Notes: generated by a model from the sequence alone, not told the origin. 64,000 nucleotides of DNA from Enterobacter wuhouensis (GCF_004331265.1 NZ_SJOO01000010.1:1-64000), one strand, 5' to 3'. Counted from the first letter of the stretch, positions 30,746-43,047 are shown. Numbers and translations: made by a program.

Positions 30746-33700
30746 GTGAGGCGATTGCCGGGGATTTTACTGCTTACAGGGGCAACGCTGGTCGTGATTG
30801 TCGCGTTGCTCGTGAGCGGGCTGCGCCTCGTTCTCCCACATCTGGACAGCTGGCGTCCGCAGATCCTCGCAAAAATCGAATCTGCCACCGGCGTGCCGGT
30901 GGACGTCAGCCAGTTAAGCGCGAACTGGCAGAACTTCGGCCCGACGCTTGACGTCCGGGATATCAATGCCAGCCTGAAAGACGGCGGCTTTGTGAAAATT
31001 AAGCGCGTGACGCTGGCGCTGGACGTCTGGCAAAGCCTGCTGCATTTGCGCTGGCAGTTTCGCGACCTGACTTTCTACCAGCTTCAGTTTCTGACCAATA
31101 CGCCGCTGCGCGGCGGTGACAGCAATCAGGGGCTGGAGACCAACCGCATCAGCGATCTCTTCCTGCGCCAGTTCGATCATTTCGATCTGCGCGACAGCGA
31201 AGTGAGCTTCATTACCCTTTCAGGCCAGCGCGCCGAGCTGGCCATCCCCCAATTGACATGGCTTAACGGCAAAGACCGCCACCGCGCCGAAGGGCAGGTG
31301 AACCTCTCCAGCCTGAACGGGCAGCACGGCGTAATGCAGGTGCGGATGGATCTGCGGGACGATAATGGCCTGCTTAACAACGGCAAGGTCTGGCTGCAGG
31401 CCGACGATGTGGATGTCAAACCCTGGCTCGGCGACTGGATCCAGCAAAACATGCAGCTGGAAACCGCCCGATTTAGCCTGGAAGGCTGGATGACCCTGAC
31501 CGATGGGGAATTTTCCAGCGGCGATGTCTGGCTAAAGCAGGGGGGCGCGAGCTGGAAAGGTGAAAATCAGCAGCATCAGCTTTCCGTGGATAATCTCACT
31601 GCGCATGTGACCCAGGTGAAAGAAGGCTGGCAGTTTGCCATTCCGGATACGCGCATCACGATGGACAGTAAGCCCTGGCCACGCGGTGCGCTGACCCTGG
31701 CGTGGATGCCGGAGCAGGACGTGGGTGGCGTGGGCAGCAAACGTAGCGATGAGCTACGCATTCGCGCCAGCAATTTGGATTTGACCGCGATAGAGGGGCT
31801 GCGCTCGATGGCGGCAAAGATTTCTCCCGATCTGGGTGAGATCTGGCTGGCAACGCAGCCGAAAGGGCAGATCGATACCCTGGCGCTGGATATTCCGCTG
31901 CAGGCGACGGAAAAAACGCGTTTCCAGGCCGCGTGGAAAAGCCTTGCCTGGAATCAGTGGAAGCTTCTGCCGGGGGCCGAGAACTTCAGCGGCAAGCTGG
32001 AGGGCAGCGTTGAAAACGGCAGACTTACGGTCGATATGCATAACGCCAAAATGCCATATGAGACCGTGTTCCGCGCGCCGCTGGAAATTGAACAGGGGAA
32101 CGCAACGCTTAACTGGCTGAAAAATGATAAAGGTTTTCAGCTGGACGGCCGCCATCTTGATGTGAAAGCCAAAGCGGTACACGCGCGTGGGGATTTCCGC
32201 TATCTGCAGCCTGAAGGTGAAGAGCCGTGGCTGGGGATTCTGGCGGGGATCAGCACCAGCGACGGTTCACAGGCGTGGCGCTACTTCCCGGAAAACCTGA
32301 TGGGGAAAGCGCTGGTGGACTACCTGAGCGGCGCAATTCAGGGCGGTCAGGCGGATAACGCCACGCTGGTCTACGGCGGCAATCCGCATCTTTTCCCGTA
32401 CAAGCATAACGAAGGTCAGTTCCAGGTGCTGGTGCCGCTGCACAACGCCACCTTTGCCTTCCAGCCGGACTGGCCCGCGCTGAAAAATCTCGATATCGAA
32501 CTCAACTTTATCAATGACGGACTGTGGATGAAGGCCGACAGCGTTGCGCTGGGCGGCGTGACGGCCAGCAATCTGACGGCAAACATCCCGGACTACTCCA
32601 AAGAGAAGCTGCTTATCGATGCGGATATCAATGGCCCGGGCAAGGCGGTTGGGCCGTACTTTGAGGATACGCCGCTCGATGATTCGCTGGGAGCGACCCT
32701 CCAGCAGCTGCAGCTAGATGGCGATGTGAATGCTCGCTTACATCTGGATATTCCGCTGGACGGCGAGATGACCACCGCGAAAGGCGATGTTCGTCTCAAC
32801 AATAATAGCCTGTACATCAAACCGCTCGACAGCACGCTGAAAAACCTCACTGGACAGTTCAGCTTCGTGAACGGCAACCTGAAGAGCGAGCCGCTCAAGG
32901 CCAGCTGGTTCAATCAGCCCGTCAATATTGACTTTTCCACCACCGAAGGGGAAAAGGCCTATCAGGTGGCGGTCAACCTGGACGCCAGCTGGCAGCCTGC
33001 CAGAATGGACGTTTTGCCGAAGCCAATCGCGCAATCGGTCGACGGTGCCGTTTCCTGGAACGGCAAGGTGGCTATCGAACTGCCTTATCACGCCGGAGCA
33101 CGCTATAAAGTCGATATTACTGGCGACCTGAAAAACCTCAGCAGCCAGCTCCCCGCACCGCTGGACAAAAAGGCCGGGCAGCCGCTGCCGTTGAAGCTCA
33201 ACGTTGACGGCAACCTCAATAGCTTCGAACTGACCGGCAGCGCAGGTGGAATGAACCATTTCAACAGCCACTGGCTGCTTAACCGCAAGCTGACTCTCGA
33301 CAGAGCCATCTGGACGAGCGACAGTCGCACCACGCCGCCGCTGCCTGAGCAGAGAGGCATTGAACTTAACCTTCCGGCGATGGATGGTGCTGAATGGCTG
33401 GCGCTGTTCCAGAAGGGCGTGGGGCAAAACGTCGATCAAGCCGCCCAGTTCCCGCAGACCATCACCCTGCGCACGCCTGCGCTGACCCTGGGCGGACAGC
33501 AGTGGAACAATCTTAGCATTGTCTCTCAGCCGACGAGCAACGGCTCGAAGGTTGAGGCGCAGGGCCGGGAAATTAACGCCACGTTAAATATGCGCGATAA
33601 CGCCCCGTGGCTGGCCGCGATCCGCTATCTCTACTACAACCCGACAGCCGCGAGCGGTAAAGACCCGGCGGCTGGCTCGTCGCCGTTCAGCAACGCTTCC

Positions 33701-34546
33701 CGCGTGGATTTCAGCGGCTGGCCCGATCTGCAGTTGCGCTGCGCCGAATGCTGGCTGTGGGGGCAAAAATACGGCCGTATTGACGGGGATCTTGCTATCA
33801 AAGGCAATACGCTGAGCCTGACCGGCGGGCTGGTCGATACCGGTTTTGGGCGCCTGACGGCTGCGGGCGAGTGGGTCAATAACCCAGGCGAGCAGCGCAC
33901 CTCGCTGAAGGGCGACATTAAGGGTAACAGGCTGGACGCAGCGGCTAACTTCTTTGGCATCAGCACACCGCTTCGCGGCTCGTCATTCGACGTGAATTAC
34001 GATCTTCACTGGCGCGCGGCGCCGTGGAAGCCAGATGAAGCGTCGCTCAACGGCATACTGAAAACCAACTTTGGTAAGGGTGAAATTGCCGACGTGAGTA
34101 CAGGGCGCGCCGGGCAGATCCTGCGCCTGCTGAGCTTTGATGCGCTGCTGCGCAAGCTGCGCTTCGACTTCAGCGATACCTTCAGCGAAGGTTTTTACTA
34201 CGATTCCATCCGCAGTACGGCGTGGATCAAGGACGGCGTGCTGCATACTGACAACACGCTGGTCGATGGCCTGGAAGCGGATATCGCGATGAAAGGTTCG
34301 GTGGATCTGGTGCGCCGCGAGCTGGATATGGAAGCGGTGGTGGCTCCGGAAATTTCCGCCAGCGTAGGCGTTGCGGCAGCCTTTGTGGTGAACCCGATCG
34401 TCGGTGCGGCCGTGTTTGCCGCCAGTAAAGTGCTGGGGCCGCTCTGGAGTAAAGTCTCAATCCTTCGCTACCGGATTACCGGGCCGATCGATAAACCGCA
34501 GATTAATGAAGTGCTGCGCCAGCCGCGCAAAGATGCACAGCAATGA
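30746..34546 (+). CDS. yhdP: AsmA-family envelope protein YhdP
   Basis: Very large inner-membrane-anchored periplasmic protein, 1266 residues. One N-terminal helix (about 8-28) anchors it; the rest is a repeat-rich beta structure of the AsmA/TamB class, proposed to form a bridge carrying phospholipids to the outer membrane with TamB and YdbH. The C-terminal region (about 1150-1260) carries the conserved AsmA-like domain. The start is GTG behind AAGGAGAG. The length equals E. coli YhdP. It is downstream of rng by 42 nt. Confidence 0.95.
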   Translation: MRRLPGILLLTGATLVVIVALLVSGLRLVLPHLDSWRPQILAKIESATGVPVDVSQLSANWQNFGPTLDVRDINASLKDGGFVKIKRVTLALDVWQSLLHLRWQFRDLTFYQLQFLTNTPLRGGDSNQGLETNRISDLFLRQFDHFDLRDSEVSFITLSGQRAELAIPQLTWLNGKDRHRAEGQVNLSSLNGQHGVMQVRMDLRDDNGLLNNGKVWLQADDVDVKPWLGDWIQQNMQLETARFSLEGWMTLTDGEFSSGDVWLKQGGASWKGENQQHQLSVDNLTAHVTQVKEGWQFAIPDTRITMDSKPWPRGALTLAWMPEQDVGGVGSKRSDELRIRASNLDLTAIEGLRSMAAKISPDLGEIWLATQPKGQIDTLALDIPLQATEKTRFQAAWKSLAWNQWKLLPGAENFSGKLEGSVENGRLTVDMHNAKMPYETVFRAPLEIEQGNATLNWLKNDKGFQLDGRHLDVKAKAVHARGDFRYLQPEGEEPWLGILAGISTSDGSQAWRYFPENLMGKALVDYLSGAIQGGQADNATLVYGGNPHLFPYKHNEGQFQVLVPLHNATFAFQPDWPALKNLDIELNFINDGLWMKADSVALGGVTASNLTANIPDYSKEKLLIDADINGPGKAVGPYFEDTPLDDSLGATLQQLQLDGDVNARLHLDIPLDGEMTTAKGDVRLNNNSLYIKPLDSTLKNLTGQFSFVNGNLKSEPLKASWFNQPVNIDFSTTEGEKAYQVAVNLDASWQPARMDVLPKPIAQSVDGAVSWNGKVAIELPYHAGARYKVDITGDLKNLSSQLPAPLDKKAGQPLPLKLNVDGNLNSFELTGSAGGMNHFNSHWLLNRKLTLDRAIWTSDSRTTPPLPEQRGIELNLPAMDGAEWLALFQKGVGQNVDQAAQFPQTITLRTPALTLGGQQWNNLSIVSQPTSNGSKVEAQGREINATLNMRDNAPWLAAIRYLYYNPTAASGKDPAAGSSPFSNASRVDFSGWPDLQLRCAECWLWGQKYGRIDGDLAIKGNTLSLTGGLVDTGFGRLTAAGEWVNNPGEQRTSLKGDIKGNRLDAAANFFGISTPLRGSSFDVNYDLHWRAAPWKPDEASLNGILKTNFGKGEIADVSTGRAGQILRLLSFDALLRKLRFDFSDTFSEGFYYDSIRSTAWIKDGVLHTDNTLVDGLEADIAMKGSVDLVRRELDMEAVVAPEISASVGVAAAFVVNPIVGAAVFAASKVLGPLWSKVSILRYRITGPIDKPQINEVLRQPRKDAQQ

Positions 34547-34582
34547 TTTGACGTGGGCAGGTAATTGCCTCACTCTCAATAA

Positions 34583-36076
<1,494 letters not shown>

Positions 36077-36093
36077 TCTGAAAAAGCATGAAG

Positions 36094-36128
36094 AATGGCG
36101 CTACTTTCGGGGAGCGCCATTTTTTTTA
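36094..36128 (+). terminator. Rho-independent terminator after tldD
   Basis: AATGGCGCT and AGCGCCATT arms pair around TACTTTCGGGG and run into seven T residues. The T tract overlaps the stop codon of the convergent yagU homologue. Confidence 0.9.
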
Positions 36129-36740
36129 GCGTAAATTGCCCAGCGGAATTTCAGGGTCCGGCTCGTGGGTAATGCGATTGCGTAAATCACGACGAATAAT
36201 TTCGATCGACCAGAACCAGATCAGATGCCCTACGATCTCTGATACGTGCTCATACCACGGCAGCTCAAAGAGCGGCGGCGTCAGCCCCATGAGCGGGAAG
36301 GAGATCATATGGACAAAGAGCTGAGCTAATGCACCGGCCAGCAAGCCCTGCCACAGTTTAATTTTCGGGAAGACTTCAGCGACAACGCAATACCCTACGG
36401 CAAAGACGATAGAGAAAATAATATGCGTCACGCCGACGCTGTTAAATATATGCCCGGCGAACGTATAAACGGCGGCATTAGGATCGGCAATGCCCAGCCA
36501 GTCGCGCAGAAATATATAGGGAGGATTAAGGAAGTTGCGTGAGCAATCGATCTGGCCTGCCGCTCTCAATAATTGTTCCGGCCCACACGCGGCGGTGAAT
36601 AAATCCGTCGGGCTACGTGGAGGCAGCGGCACTTCGGCTCCCCATTTGACAAAGGCGGAGACAACCCCTGCGATCAAGCCAATGAATGCAGCGAGACCGT
36701 AGCGTCTGCGCGAACGCGGTGTTTGTTCAAATAGATTCAT
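36126..36740 (-). CDS. yagU: Inner membrane protein YagU homologue (DUF1440)
   Basis: 204-residue membrane protein with about four hydrophobic segments, very close to E. coli YagU from [21 protein letters not shown] to the charged tail [13 protein letters not shown]. In E. coli YagU has been linked to acid resistance and sits in a different genome region. Here it is placed between tldD and aaeR, which are neighbours in K-12. A single gene with its own upstream region (36741-36958, AT-rich). Confidence 0.93.
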   Translation of the reverse strand: MNLFEQTPRSRRRYGLAAFIGLIAGVVSAFVKWGAEVPLPPRSPTDLFTAACGPEQLLRAAGQIDCSRNFLNPPYIFLRDWLGIADPNAAVYTFAGHIFNSVGVTHIIFSIVFAVGYCVVAEVFPKIKLWQGLLAGALAQLFVHMISFPLMGLTPPLFELPWYEHVSEIVGHLIWFWSIEIIRRDLRNRITHEPDPEIPLGNLR

Positions 36741-36958
36741 TTCTTTTCCTTGTTTAACGTCATCCTGCTAAATACATTTTATTTTTCATGTTGGTAACAA
36801 TAAAATAACAGCCTGAATATCAGGCTGCTTATACGGTAAAGGGCGGATGATAACGGTGTCAATTCGCTATTGTTGATAGTCAGCCGGTTTAAATGCTTAA
36901 TTTGCGGAGGCTGTGCCCGGAAATATTCATGCCAAATATTATTCCCGGGACGATCTTA

Positions 36959-37885
36959 TTATTCTTTTCGTCGACCTCGCATCCCCTGAAATAGCTCTGC
37001 GACGTCTACAAAATACTCGGTCAGATAGTTAATACAGACCTGCACCTTAAGCGGCAGTTTGTCCTTTTCGGTATACAGGGCGTAAACCGGGCGCGGATCG
37101 GACTGGTAGCGCGGGAACAGGATCTCCAGCTCGCCGCTGTTGATTTCGTTGATCACCCACATTAACGGCACGTAGGCGATCCCGGCGCCGGCAACCAGCC
37201 AGCGGGAGATGGTCATGGGGTCGTTTGTCACAAACCTGCCTACCGGCAGCAGTTTGGTGGAAAGCCCTTCCGGGGCGATCAGTTCAAACTCGTTATCCGG
37301 ACGCACGCTGTACTCCAGCCAGGAGTGATTACTGAGATCGGCGGGTTTCTCAGGGATGCCATACTGCGCGAGGTAGCTTTTGGAGGCGCAGACCACCATC
37401 GGCATACTGCCCAGCCTACGCGAGAACAGGCTGGAATCCTGCAACGCGCCGACGCGGATCACCACGTCCAGCCCGTCGGCAATCAGGTCCGGAGCCGGGA
37501 TGCCCGTCACCAGATTCACCGTTAACCCCGGATACTCTTTCAGCATATCTGCCGTCATGGCAGCGAGAACATTTTGTGCCATAGTTGAAGAACACCCGAT
37601 GCGCAGCGTGCCGATGGGGGTGTTGTTAAAGGCGTAGAGCTGTTCGTGAACGTCCTGCACTTCAAGCAGCATTCGCCGACAGCCCTGATAGTAAATTTTA
37701 CCCGCCTCCGTGAGGCCGATGCTGCGGGTACTGCGGTTGAGCAACTTCACCTGTAGCTCATCTTCCAGCTTCGAGACGGTCTGGCTGATGGAAGAAACGC
37801 TCATCTGGAGCTGGCGAGCGGCGGCGGTAAATGAGCCGAGTTCAACCACTTTGGCGAAAACGGACATGCGCTTTAAACGTTCCAT
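36959..37885 (-). CDS. aaeR: LysR-family regulator AaeR
   Basis: LysR-type activator of aaeXAB that responds to aromatic carboxylic acids such as p-hydroxybenzoate; 308 residues. N-terminal winged helix (SFTAAARQLQMSVSSISQTVSKLE, about 17-40) and a C-terminal periplasmic-binding-like effector domain. It is divergent from aaeX over a 179-bp gap that must hold the operators; the gap is AT-rich. Very close to E. coli AaeR. Confidence 0.95.
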   Translation of the reverse strand: MERLKRMSVFAKVVELGSFTAAARQLQMSVSSISQTVSKLEDELQVKLLNRSTRSIGLTEAGKIYYQGCRRMLLEVQDVHEQLYAFNNTPIGTLRIGCSSTMAQNVLAAMTADMLKEYPGLTVNLVTGIPAPDLIADGLDVVIRVGALQDSSLFSRRLGSMPMVVCASKSYLAQYGIPEKPADLSNHSWLEYSVRPDNEFELIAPEGLSTKLLPVGRFVTNDPMTISRWLVAGAGIAYVPLMWVINEINSGELEILFPRYQSDPRPVYALYTEKDKLPLKVQVCINYLTEYFVDVAELFQGMRGRRKE

Positions 37886-38064
37886 TGTTAACTCTGGCTT
37901 AAAAGTGATTTAGATCACATATTATAGATAACAGCATAACAGTTACGTTAATATATTATTAATTACATAACGGCTGCGCCACTCTCGCCCGGCATTTCTT
38001 GCTCTCCTGCGGCGGCGCGTGCTTAAAAATTCTGTAGCCTGCACTCTCTCTAATCAAGGTCAAC

Positions 38065-38268
38065 ATGAGTCTGTTTCCCGTTATCGTGGTGTTCGGTCTG
38101 TCGTTCCCACCGATATTCTTCGAGCTTCTTTTATCACTGGCGATTTTTTGGCTGGTGCGCAAGGTGCTGGTCCCTACCGGGATCTACGATTTCGTCTGGC
38201 ATCCTGCATTGTTCAATACCGCGCTGTATTGCTGCCTGTTTTACCTGATATCGCGCATGTTTGTCTGA
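38065..38268 (+). CDS. aaeX: Small membrane protein AaeX
   Basis: 67-residue protein with two hydrophobic helices (about 3-32 and 43-65), DUF1656 family, typical first gene of aaeXAB operons. Function is unknown; the strict association with the efflux genes suggests a small accessory subunit. It ends 7 nt before the aaeA start, and the aaeA ribosome-binding site GAGG overlaps the aaeX stop. Confidence 0.95.
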   Translation: MSLFPVIVVFGLSFPPIFFELLLSLAIFWLVRKVLVPTGIYDFVWHPALFNTALYCCLFYLISRMFV

Positions 38269-38275
38269 GGTTGAT

Positions 38276-39208
38276 GTGAAAACGCTAACAAGAAAAATCT
38301 CCCGCACTGCCATTACGATGGCGCTGGTCGTCCTGGCGTTCATTGCTATTTTCCGCGCCTGGGTTTATTACACTGAATCCCCCTGGACGCGCGATGCGCG
38401 GTTCAGCGCGGATGTCGTGGCGATAGCGCCCGACGTCGCCGGGCTTATCACCGCGGTTAACGTTCACGATAACCAGCTGGTGAAAAAAGATCAGGTGCTG
38501 TTCACCATCGACCAGCCTCGCTATCAAAAAGCGTTAGAAGAAGCTGAGGCGGACGTGGCCTATTACCAGGCGCTGGCTGCCGAGAAGCGTCGTGAAGCTG
38601 GACGTCGTAACCAGCTAGGCGTGCAGGCGATGTCTCGCGAAGAAATTGACCAGTCTAACAACGTGCTGCAAACCGTTCTGCACCAGCTTGCAAAAGCCGA
38701 AGCGACGCGGGATCTGGCGAAGCTCGATCTGGAGCGTACGGTGATTCGCGCGCCGTCCGACGGCTGGGTGACCAACCTCAACGTCTATACCGGGGAATTT
38801 ATCACCCGTGGCTCTACCGCCGTGGCGCTGGTCAAACAGAACTCCTTCTACGTGCTCGCCTATATGGAAGAGACCAAGCTGGAAGGCGTGCGTCCTGGCT
38901 ATCGCGCTGAAATCACGCCGCTGGGCAGCAATCGCGTTATTAAAGGCACGGTTGATAGCGTCGCCGCTGGCGTAACCAACTCCAGCAGCAGCAATGATTC
39001 TAAAGGCATGGCGACCGTCGATTCCAATCTGGAGTGGGTGCGTCTGGCCCAGCGCGTGCCGGTACGTATTCACCTTGATGAGCAGCAGGGCAACCTCTGG
39101 CCTGCGGGCACCACGGCGACCGTGGTGATCACCGGCGAGAAAGACCGCGATTCAAGCCAGGACTCTTTCTTCCGTAAAATGGCCCATCGCCTGCGCGAGT
39201 TTGGTTAA
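38276..39208 (+). CDS. aaeA: p-Hydroxybenzoic acid efflux pump subunit AaeA
   Basis: Periplasmic adaptor (HlyD-type membrane fusion protein), 310 residues. One N-terminal helix (about 12-30), then barrel-sandwich halves around [20 protein letters not shown] and [19 protein letters not shown] with a short helical hairpin. The start is GTG at 38276: it has GAGG five bases upstream and the family N-terminus. A TTG 15 nt earlier is less likely. Works with AaeB to expel aromatic carboxylates. Confidence 0.94.
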   Translation: MKTLTRKISRTAITMALVVLAFIAIFRAWVYYTESPWTRDARFSADVVAIAPDVAGLITAVNVHDNQLVKKDQVLFTIDQPRYQKALEEAEADVAYYQALAAEKRREAGRRNQLGVQAMSREEIDQSNNVLQTVLHQLAKAEATRDLAKLDLERTVIRAPSDGWVTNLNVYTGEFITRGSTAVALVKQNSFYVLAYMEETKLEGVRPGYRAEITPLGSNRVIKGTVDSVAAGVTNSSSSNDSKGMATVDSNLEWVRLAQRVPVRIHLDEQQGNLWPAGTTATVVITGEKDRDSSQDSFFRKMAHRLREFG

Positions 39209-39213
39209 TCGCC

Positions 39214-41181
39214 ATGGGTATTTTCTCCATCGCCAGCCAGCATCTCCGCTTCGCCGTGAAGCTGGCGTGCGCCATCGTGCTGGCGCTGTTTATCGGCTTT
39301 CACTTCCAGCTGGAAACGCCCCGCTGGGCGGTGCTGACGGCCGCGATTGTTGCAGCAGGCCCCGCCTTTGCGGCAGGCGGTGAACCCTACTCTGGCGCAA
39401 TCCGCTACCGCGGGATGCTGCGCATTGTCGGGACGTTTATCGGCTGTATTGCGGCGCTCACCATTATTATCCTGATGATCCGCACGCCTCTGCTAATGCT
39501 GATGGTGTGCTGTATCTGGGCGGGCTTCTGCACCTGGGTTTCTTCCCTGGTGAAAGTTGAAAACTCCTACGCCTGGGGTCTGGCTGGCTATACCGCGCTG
39601 ATTATTGTCATCACCATTCAGTCCGAACCGCTGCTTGCCCCGCAGTTTGCCGTAGAGCGCTGCAGCGAGATCGTGATTGGTATCGTTTGCGCTATCGTCG
39701 CTGACCTGCTTTTCTCGCCGAGATCTATCAAACAGGAGGTGGACCGTGAGCTGGACGCGTTCATTGTTGCGCAGTACCAGCTGATGCAGCTTTGCATTAA
39801 GCACGGTGACAGCGAAGAGGTCGACAAGGCCTGGAGCGGCCTGGTGCGTCGCGCCCAGGCGCTGGAAGGCATGCGCAGCAACCTGAACATGGAGTCTTCG
39901 CGCTGGTCCCGCGCGAACCGCCGCCTGAAGGCCATCAACACCGTTTCGCTAACGCTGATCACCCAGGCGTGTGAAACCTACCTGATTCAAAACACCCGTC
40001 CTGAAGCGGTGACCGACACCTTCCGCGAGCTGTTCGATGAGCCGGTTGAAACGGTGCAGGACGTACACAGGCAGCTTAAACGCCTGCGCCGGGTTATCGC
40101 CTGGACGGGGGAGCGCGACACGCCGGTAACGATTTATACCTGGGTTGGCGCTGCGACGCGCTATCTGCTGCTGAAACGCGGCGTGATCGGCAATACTAAA
40201 ATCAGCGCGGCAGAAGAAGAGGTGCTGCAGGGCGAGGTGGTGATCAAGGCGGAATCCGCCGAGCGTCACCATGCCATGGTTAACTTCTGGCGCACCACGC
40301 TGGCCTGTATGCTCGGCACGCTGTTCTGGCTGTGGACCGGCTGGACGTCCGGCAGCGGCGCAATGGTGATGATTGCCGTTGTGACCGCGCTGGCGATGCG
40401 TTTGCCGAATCCGCGCATGGTCGCCGTCGACTTCCTGTACGGGACAATAGCCGCACTTCCGCTCGGGGCCTTCTATTTCCTGGTGGTTCTGCCTTCGACC
40501 CAGCAGAGCATGCTGCTGCTCTGCATTAGCCTGGCGGTCATGGCGTTCTTTATTGGTATCGAAGTGCAAAAACGCCGTCTGGGATCGCTGGGGGCGCTGG
40601 CGAGCACCATCAATATTCTCGTTCTGGATAACCCGATGACGTTTCACTTCAGCCAGTTCCTCGACAGCGCGTTAGGGCAGCTGGTGGGCTGTTTCCTGGC
40701 GATGATGGTGATCCTGCTGGTTCGCGATAACTCTCAGGCGCGGACCGGACGCGTGCTGTTGAATCAGTTTGTGTCGGCTGCCGTATCGTCGCTGACCACC
40801 AACGCCGCACGCCGCAGGGAGAACCATCTTCCCGCGCTGTATCAGCAGCTGTTTTTACTGTTGAACAAATTCCCCGGCGACATCGCAAAATTTCGTCTGG
40901 CGTTAACGATGATCATTGCGCACCAGCGTCTGCGAAACGCGCCAGTGCCGATCAACGACGATCTCTCTGCGTATCACCGCCAGCTGCGGCGCACTGCTGA
41001 CCATGTGATCTCCGCCTCCAGCGATGACAAACGCCGCCGCTACTTCACGCAGCTGCTGGAAGAGCTGGATATCTATCAGGAGAAGCTCAAGGTCTGGGAG
41101 GCGCCGCCTCAGGTGACCGAGCCGGTAGAGCGGCTGGTGTTTATGCTGCACCGCTACCAGAACGCCCTGACGGATAACTGA
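39214..41181 (+). CDS. aaeB: p-Hydroxybenzoic acid efflux pump subunit AaeB
   Basis: Inner-membrane transporter of the aromatic acid exporter (FUSC) family, 655 residues. Two blocks of hydrophobic helices (about 15-165 and 365-510) each precede a cytoplasmic helical domain. It acts as a relief valve for toxic aromatic acids. It begins 5 nt after aaeA and ends the operon at the terminator at 41191. The length equals E. coli AaeB. Confidence 0.96.
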   Translation: MGIFSIASQHLRFAVKLACAIVLALFIGFHFQLETPRWAVLTAAIVAAGPAFAAGGEPYSGAIRYRGMLRIVGTFIGCIAALTIIILMIRTPLLMLMVCCIWAGFCTWVSSLVKVENSYAWGLAGYTALIIVITIQSEPLLAPQFAVERCSEIVIGIVCAIVADLLFSPRSIKQEVDRELDAFIVAQYQLMQLCIKHGDSEEVDKAWSGLVRRAQALEGMRSNLNMESSRWSRANRRLKAINTVSLTLITQACETYLIQNTRPEAVTDTFRELFDEPVETVQDVHRQLKRLRRVIAWTGERDTPVTIYTWVGAATRYLLLKRGVIGNTKISAAEEEVLQGEVVIKAESAERHHAMVNFWRTTLACMLGTLFWLWTGWTSGSGAMVMIAVVTALAMRLPNPRMVAVDFLYGTIAALPLGAFYFLVVLPSTQQSMLLLCISLAVMAFFIGIEVQKRRLGSLGALASTINILVLDNPMTFHFSQFLDSALGQLVGCFLAMMVILLVRDNSQARTGRVLLNQFVSAAVSSLTTNAARRRENHLPALYQQLFLLLNKFPGDIAKFRLALTMIIAHQRLRNAPVPINDDLSAYHRQLRRTADHVISASSDDKRRRYFTQLLEELDIYQEKLKVWEAPPQVTEPVERLVFMLHRYQNALTDN

Positions 41182-41190
41182 TGATGGTAA

Positions 41191-41221
41191 AAAACCGACG
41201 CCAAAAGCGTCGGTTTTTTTG
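41191..41221 (+). terminator. Rho-independent terminator after aaeB
   Basis: AACCGACGC (41193-41201) and GCGTCGGTT (41207-41215) pair around CAAAA and run into seven T residues. Confidence 0.95.
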
Positions 41222-41269
41222 TGGCTATACTTAGTTCTGCATGCTCTTACATTCAGAAAGGGAGGACAC

Positions 41270-42724
41270 ATGACAACCCAGGCTCTGCAGGACAACATCC
41301 TTTTTCAGACCGGCTATCTGGTTAATGGCTTATGGAAAACGCTGGATACCACCTTTGACGTGCTGAATCCGGCAACCGGTGAGGTTGTTGCGAAAGTGGC
41401 AAAAGCGGGTAAAGCGGAAACCGAAGAAGCGATTGCCGCGGCGGCTAAAGCCTTCCCGGCATGGCGTGCCAAAACCGCCAAAGAGCGTTCGACGACCCTC
41501 TATCGCTGGTATGAACTGATTATTGAGAATAAAAGCTGGCTTGGCCGGTTAATGACCACCGAACAGGGCAAGCCCCTGAAGGAAGCGGAGGGCGAAGTCG
41601 AGTACGCTGCCAGCTTTATTCAATGGTTTGCCGAGCAGGCCAAGCGCGCCAACGGTGAAATTATTCCCCCCATTAAGCCCGGCTCCCGCATTCTCGCGAC
41701 CCGCGAACCCGTCGGCGTGGTGGCGGCGATCACGCCGTGGAACTTCCCGATGGCCATGCTCACCCGTAAATTAGGCCCGGCGCTTGCCGCAGGGTGTACG
41801 GGGGTGATTAAACCCGCCAACAACACGCCGCTTAGCGCCTTTGCGCTGCTCACGCTGGCTAAACAGGCTGGCGTACCGGATGGCGTGCTCAACGCCGTGG
41901 CGGGCAATACGCATGAAATCAGCGACGCCATTATGGCGAGCCACGACGTGCGCAAGATCTCCTTTACCGGATCAACCTCGGTAGGCAAAACGCTGGTGCG
42001 TAACGCCGCAGAAACGATGAAAAAAGTCTCGATGGAGCTGGGAGGAAATGCCCCGTATATCGTCTTTGAAGATGCGGACATTGATGCCGCGGTGAAAGGG
42101 GCAATCGCCAACAAATTCCGTAACGCCGGGCAGGTCTGCGTCAGCGTTAACCGCTTCTATATCCAGGAAACCGTTTACGATAAGTTTGTGAATCAGCTTG
42201 CCGATGCGGTGAAGGCGCTGAAGGTGGGGAATGGCGTGGAAGAGGGCGTGGTGGTTGGTCCGCTGATCGAGTCCGCTGCCGTCGATAAAGTCCGCGAGCA
42301 TGTTGAAGATGCCGTGGCCAAAGGCGCGACGGTGCTGGCCGGCGGTAAGCCACACGATCTTGGCGGAAATTTCTGGATGCCAACCGTGCTCGGCGATTGC
42401 CATGAGGGCATGAAGCTGGCAGAAGAAGAGACGTTTGGCCCGGTCGCGGCCTGCTTCCGTTTCACCTCGGAAGATGAAGTTATCCAGCGGGCTAACAATA
42501 CGCCTTTCGGGCTGGCGGCCTATTTCTACACTCAGAATTTATCTCGCGTTTTTCGCGTCTCACAGGCAATTGAGAGCGGCATGATCGGCATTAACGAGTG
42601 CGCGGTTTCAACGGAATTGGGGCCGTTTGGCGGTGTGAAAGAGTCCGGGCTGGGCCGTGAGGGTTCGGTATTGGGTCTGGACGAGTTTCTGGAAGTCAAA
42701 ACCCTTCACATTGGAGGGCTGTAA
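41270..42724 (+). CDS. NAD(P)-dependent succinate-semialdehyde dehydrogenase family protein
   Basis: Aldehyde dehydrogenase, 484 residues, closest in my reading to GabD. ITPWNFP at 154-160 holds N158, KPANNTP starts with K181, the general base is E256 in MELGGN, and the catalytic cysteine is C290 in GQVCVSVNR. GabD of E. coli has a second cysteine two positions on; here it is S292, so a Cys-Cys redox switch is not possible. GGAGGA precedes the ATG at 41270; the frame upstream overlaps the aaeB terminator. It lies between aaeB and yhcO, adjacent in K-12. The substrate is inferred from family only. Confidence 0.9.
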   Translation: MTTQALQDNILFQTGYLVNGLWKTLDTTFDVLNPATGEVVAKVAKAGKAETEEAIAAAAKAFPAWRAKTAKERSTTLYRWYELIIENKSWLGRLMTTEQGKPLKEAEGEVEYAASFIQWFAEQAKRANGEIIPPIKPGSRILATREPVGVVAAITPWNFPMAMLTRKLGPALAAGCTGVIKPANNTPLSAFALLTLAKQAGVPDGVLNAVAGNTHEISDAIMASHDVRKISFTGSTSVGKTLVRNAAETMKKVSMELGGNAPYIVFEDADIDAAVKGAIANKFRNAGQVCVSVNRFYIQETVYDKFVNQLADAVKALKVGNGVEEGVVVGPLIESAAVDKVREHVEDAVAKGATVLAGGKPHDLGGNFWMPTVLGDCHEGMKLAEEETFGPVAACFRFTSEDEVIQRANNTPFGLAAYFYTQNLSRVFRVSQAIESGMIGINECAVSTELGPFGGVKESGLGREGSVLGLDEFLEVKTLHIGGL

Positions 42725-42742
42725 TGGACAGGGCGGCTGGCA

Positions 42743-43015
42743 ATGAAAATCTATACCTTTGATTTTGATGAAATCGACAGTCAGGAAGCGTTCTATCGTG
42801 AATTTGTCCGCGTGTTTAACCTTGAGCGGGAAAGCGTTACCAATCTGGATACGCTATGGGACGTGGTCACCGGCAATCAGTTACCGTTACCGCTGGAGAT
42901 AGAGTTTATCCATCTGCCCGACAAGCTGCGCAGGCGCTTCGGCGCGCTGGTTTTATTATTCGATGAAGCGGAAGAAGAGCTGGAAGGTCAGCTGCGTTTT
43001 AACGCCCGGCATTAG
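42743..43015 (+). CDS. yhcO: Barstar-family protein YhcO
   Basis: 90-residue acidic protein of the barstar fold (RNase inhibitor family). The N-terminus [21 protein letters not shown] and central DTLWDVVTG match barstar helix-strand patterns. No barnase-like RNase is nearby, so its partner is unknown. It closely resembles E. coli YhcO. It follows the dehydrogenase gene by 18 nt and may be co-transcribed with it. Confidence 0.92.
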   Translation: MKIYTFDFDEIDSQEAFYREFVRVFNLERESVTNLDTLWDVVTGNQLPLPLEIEFIHLPDKLRRRFGALVLLFDEAEEELEGQLRFNARH

Positions 43016-43016
43016 T

Positions 43017-43047
43017 AAAAAAAGCCCCTGACCGGGAGGTCAGGGGC
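43017..43047 (-). terminator. Rho-independent terminator for the yhcN-type genes
   Basis: GCCCCTGACC (43024-43033) and GGTCAGGGGC (43038-43047) form a perfect 10-bp stem. The minus strand then has seven T residues, so it stops transcription from the right. It directly follows the yhcO stop. Confidence 0.9.

Noticed and set aside
42743-43015. YhcO as half of a toxin-antitoxin pair
   Set aside because: It has the barstar fold, but there is no barnase-like or other small toxin gene next to it.
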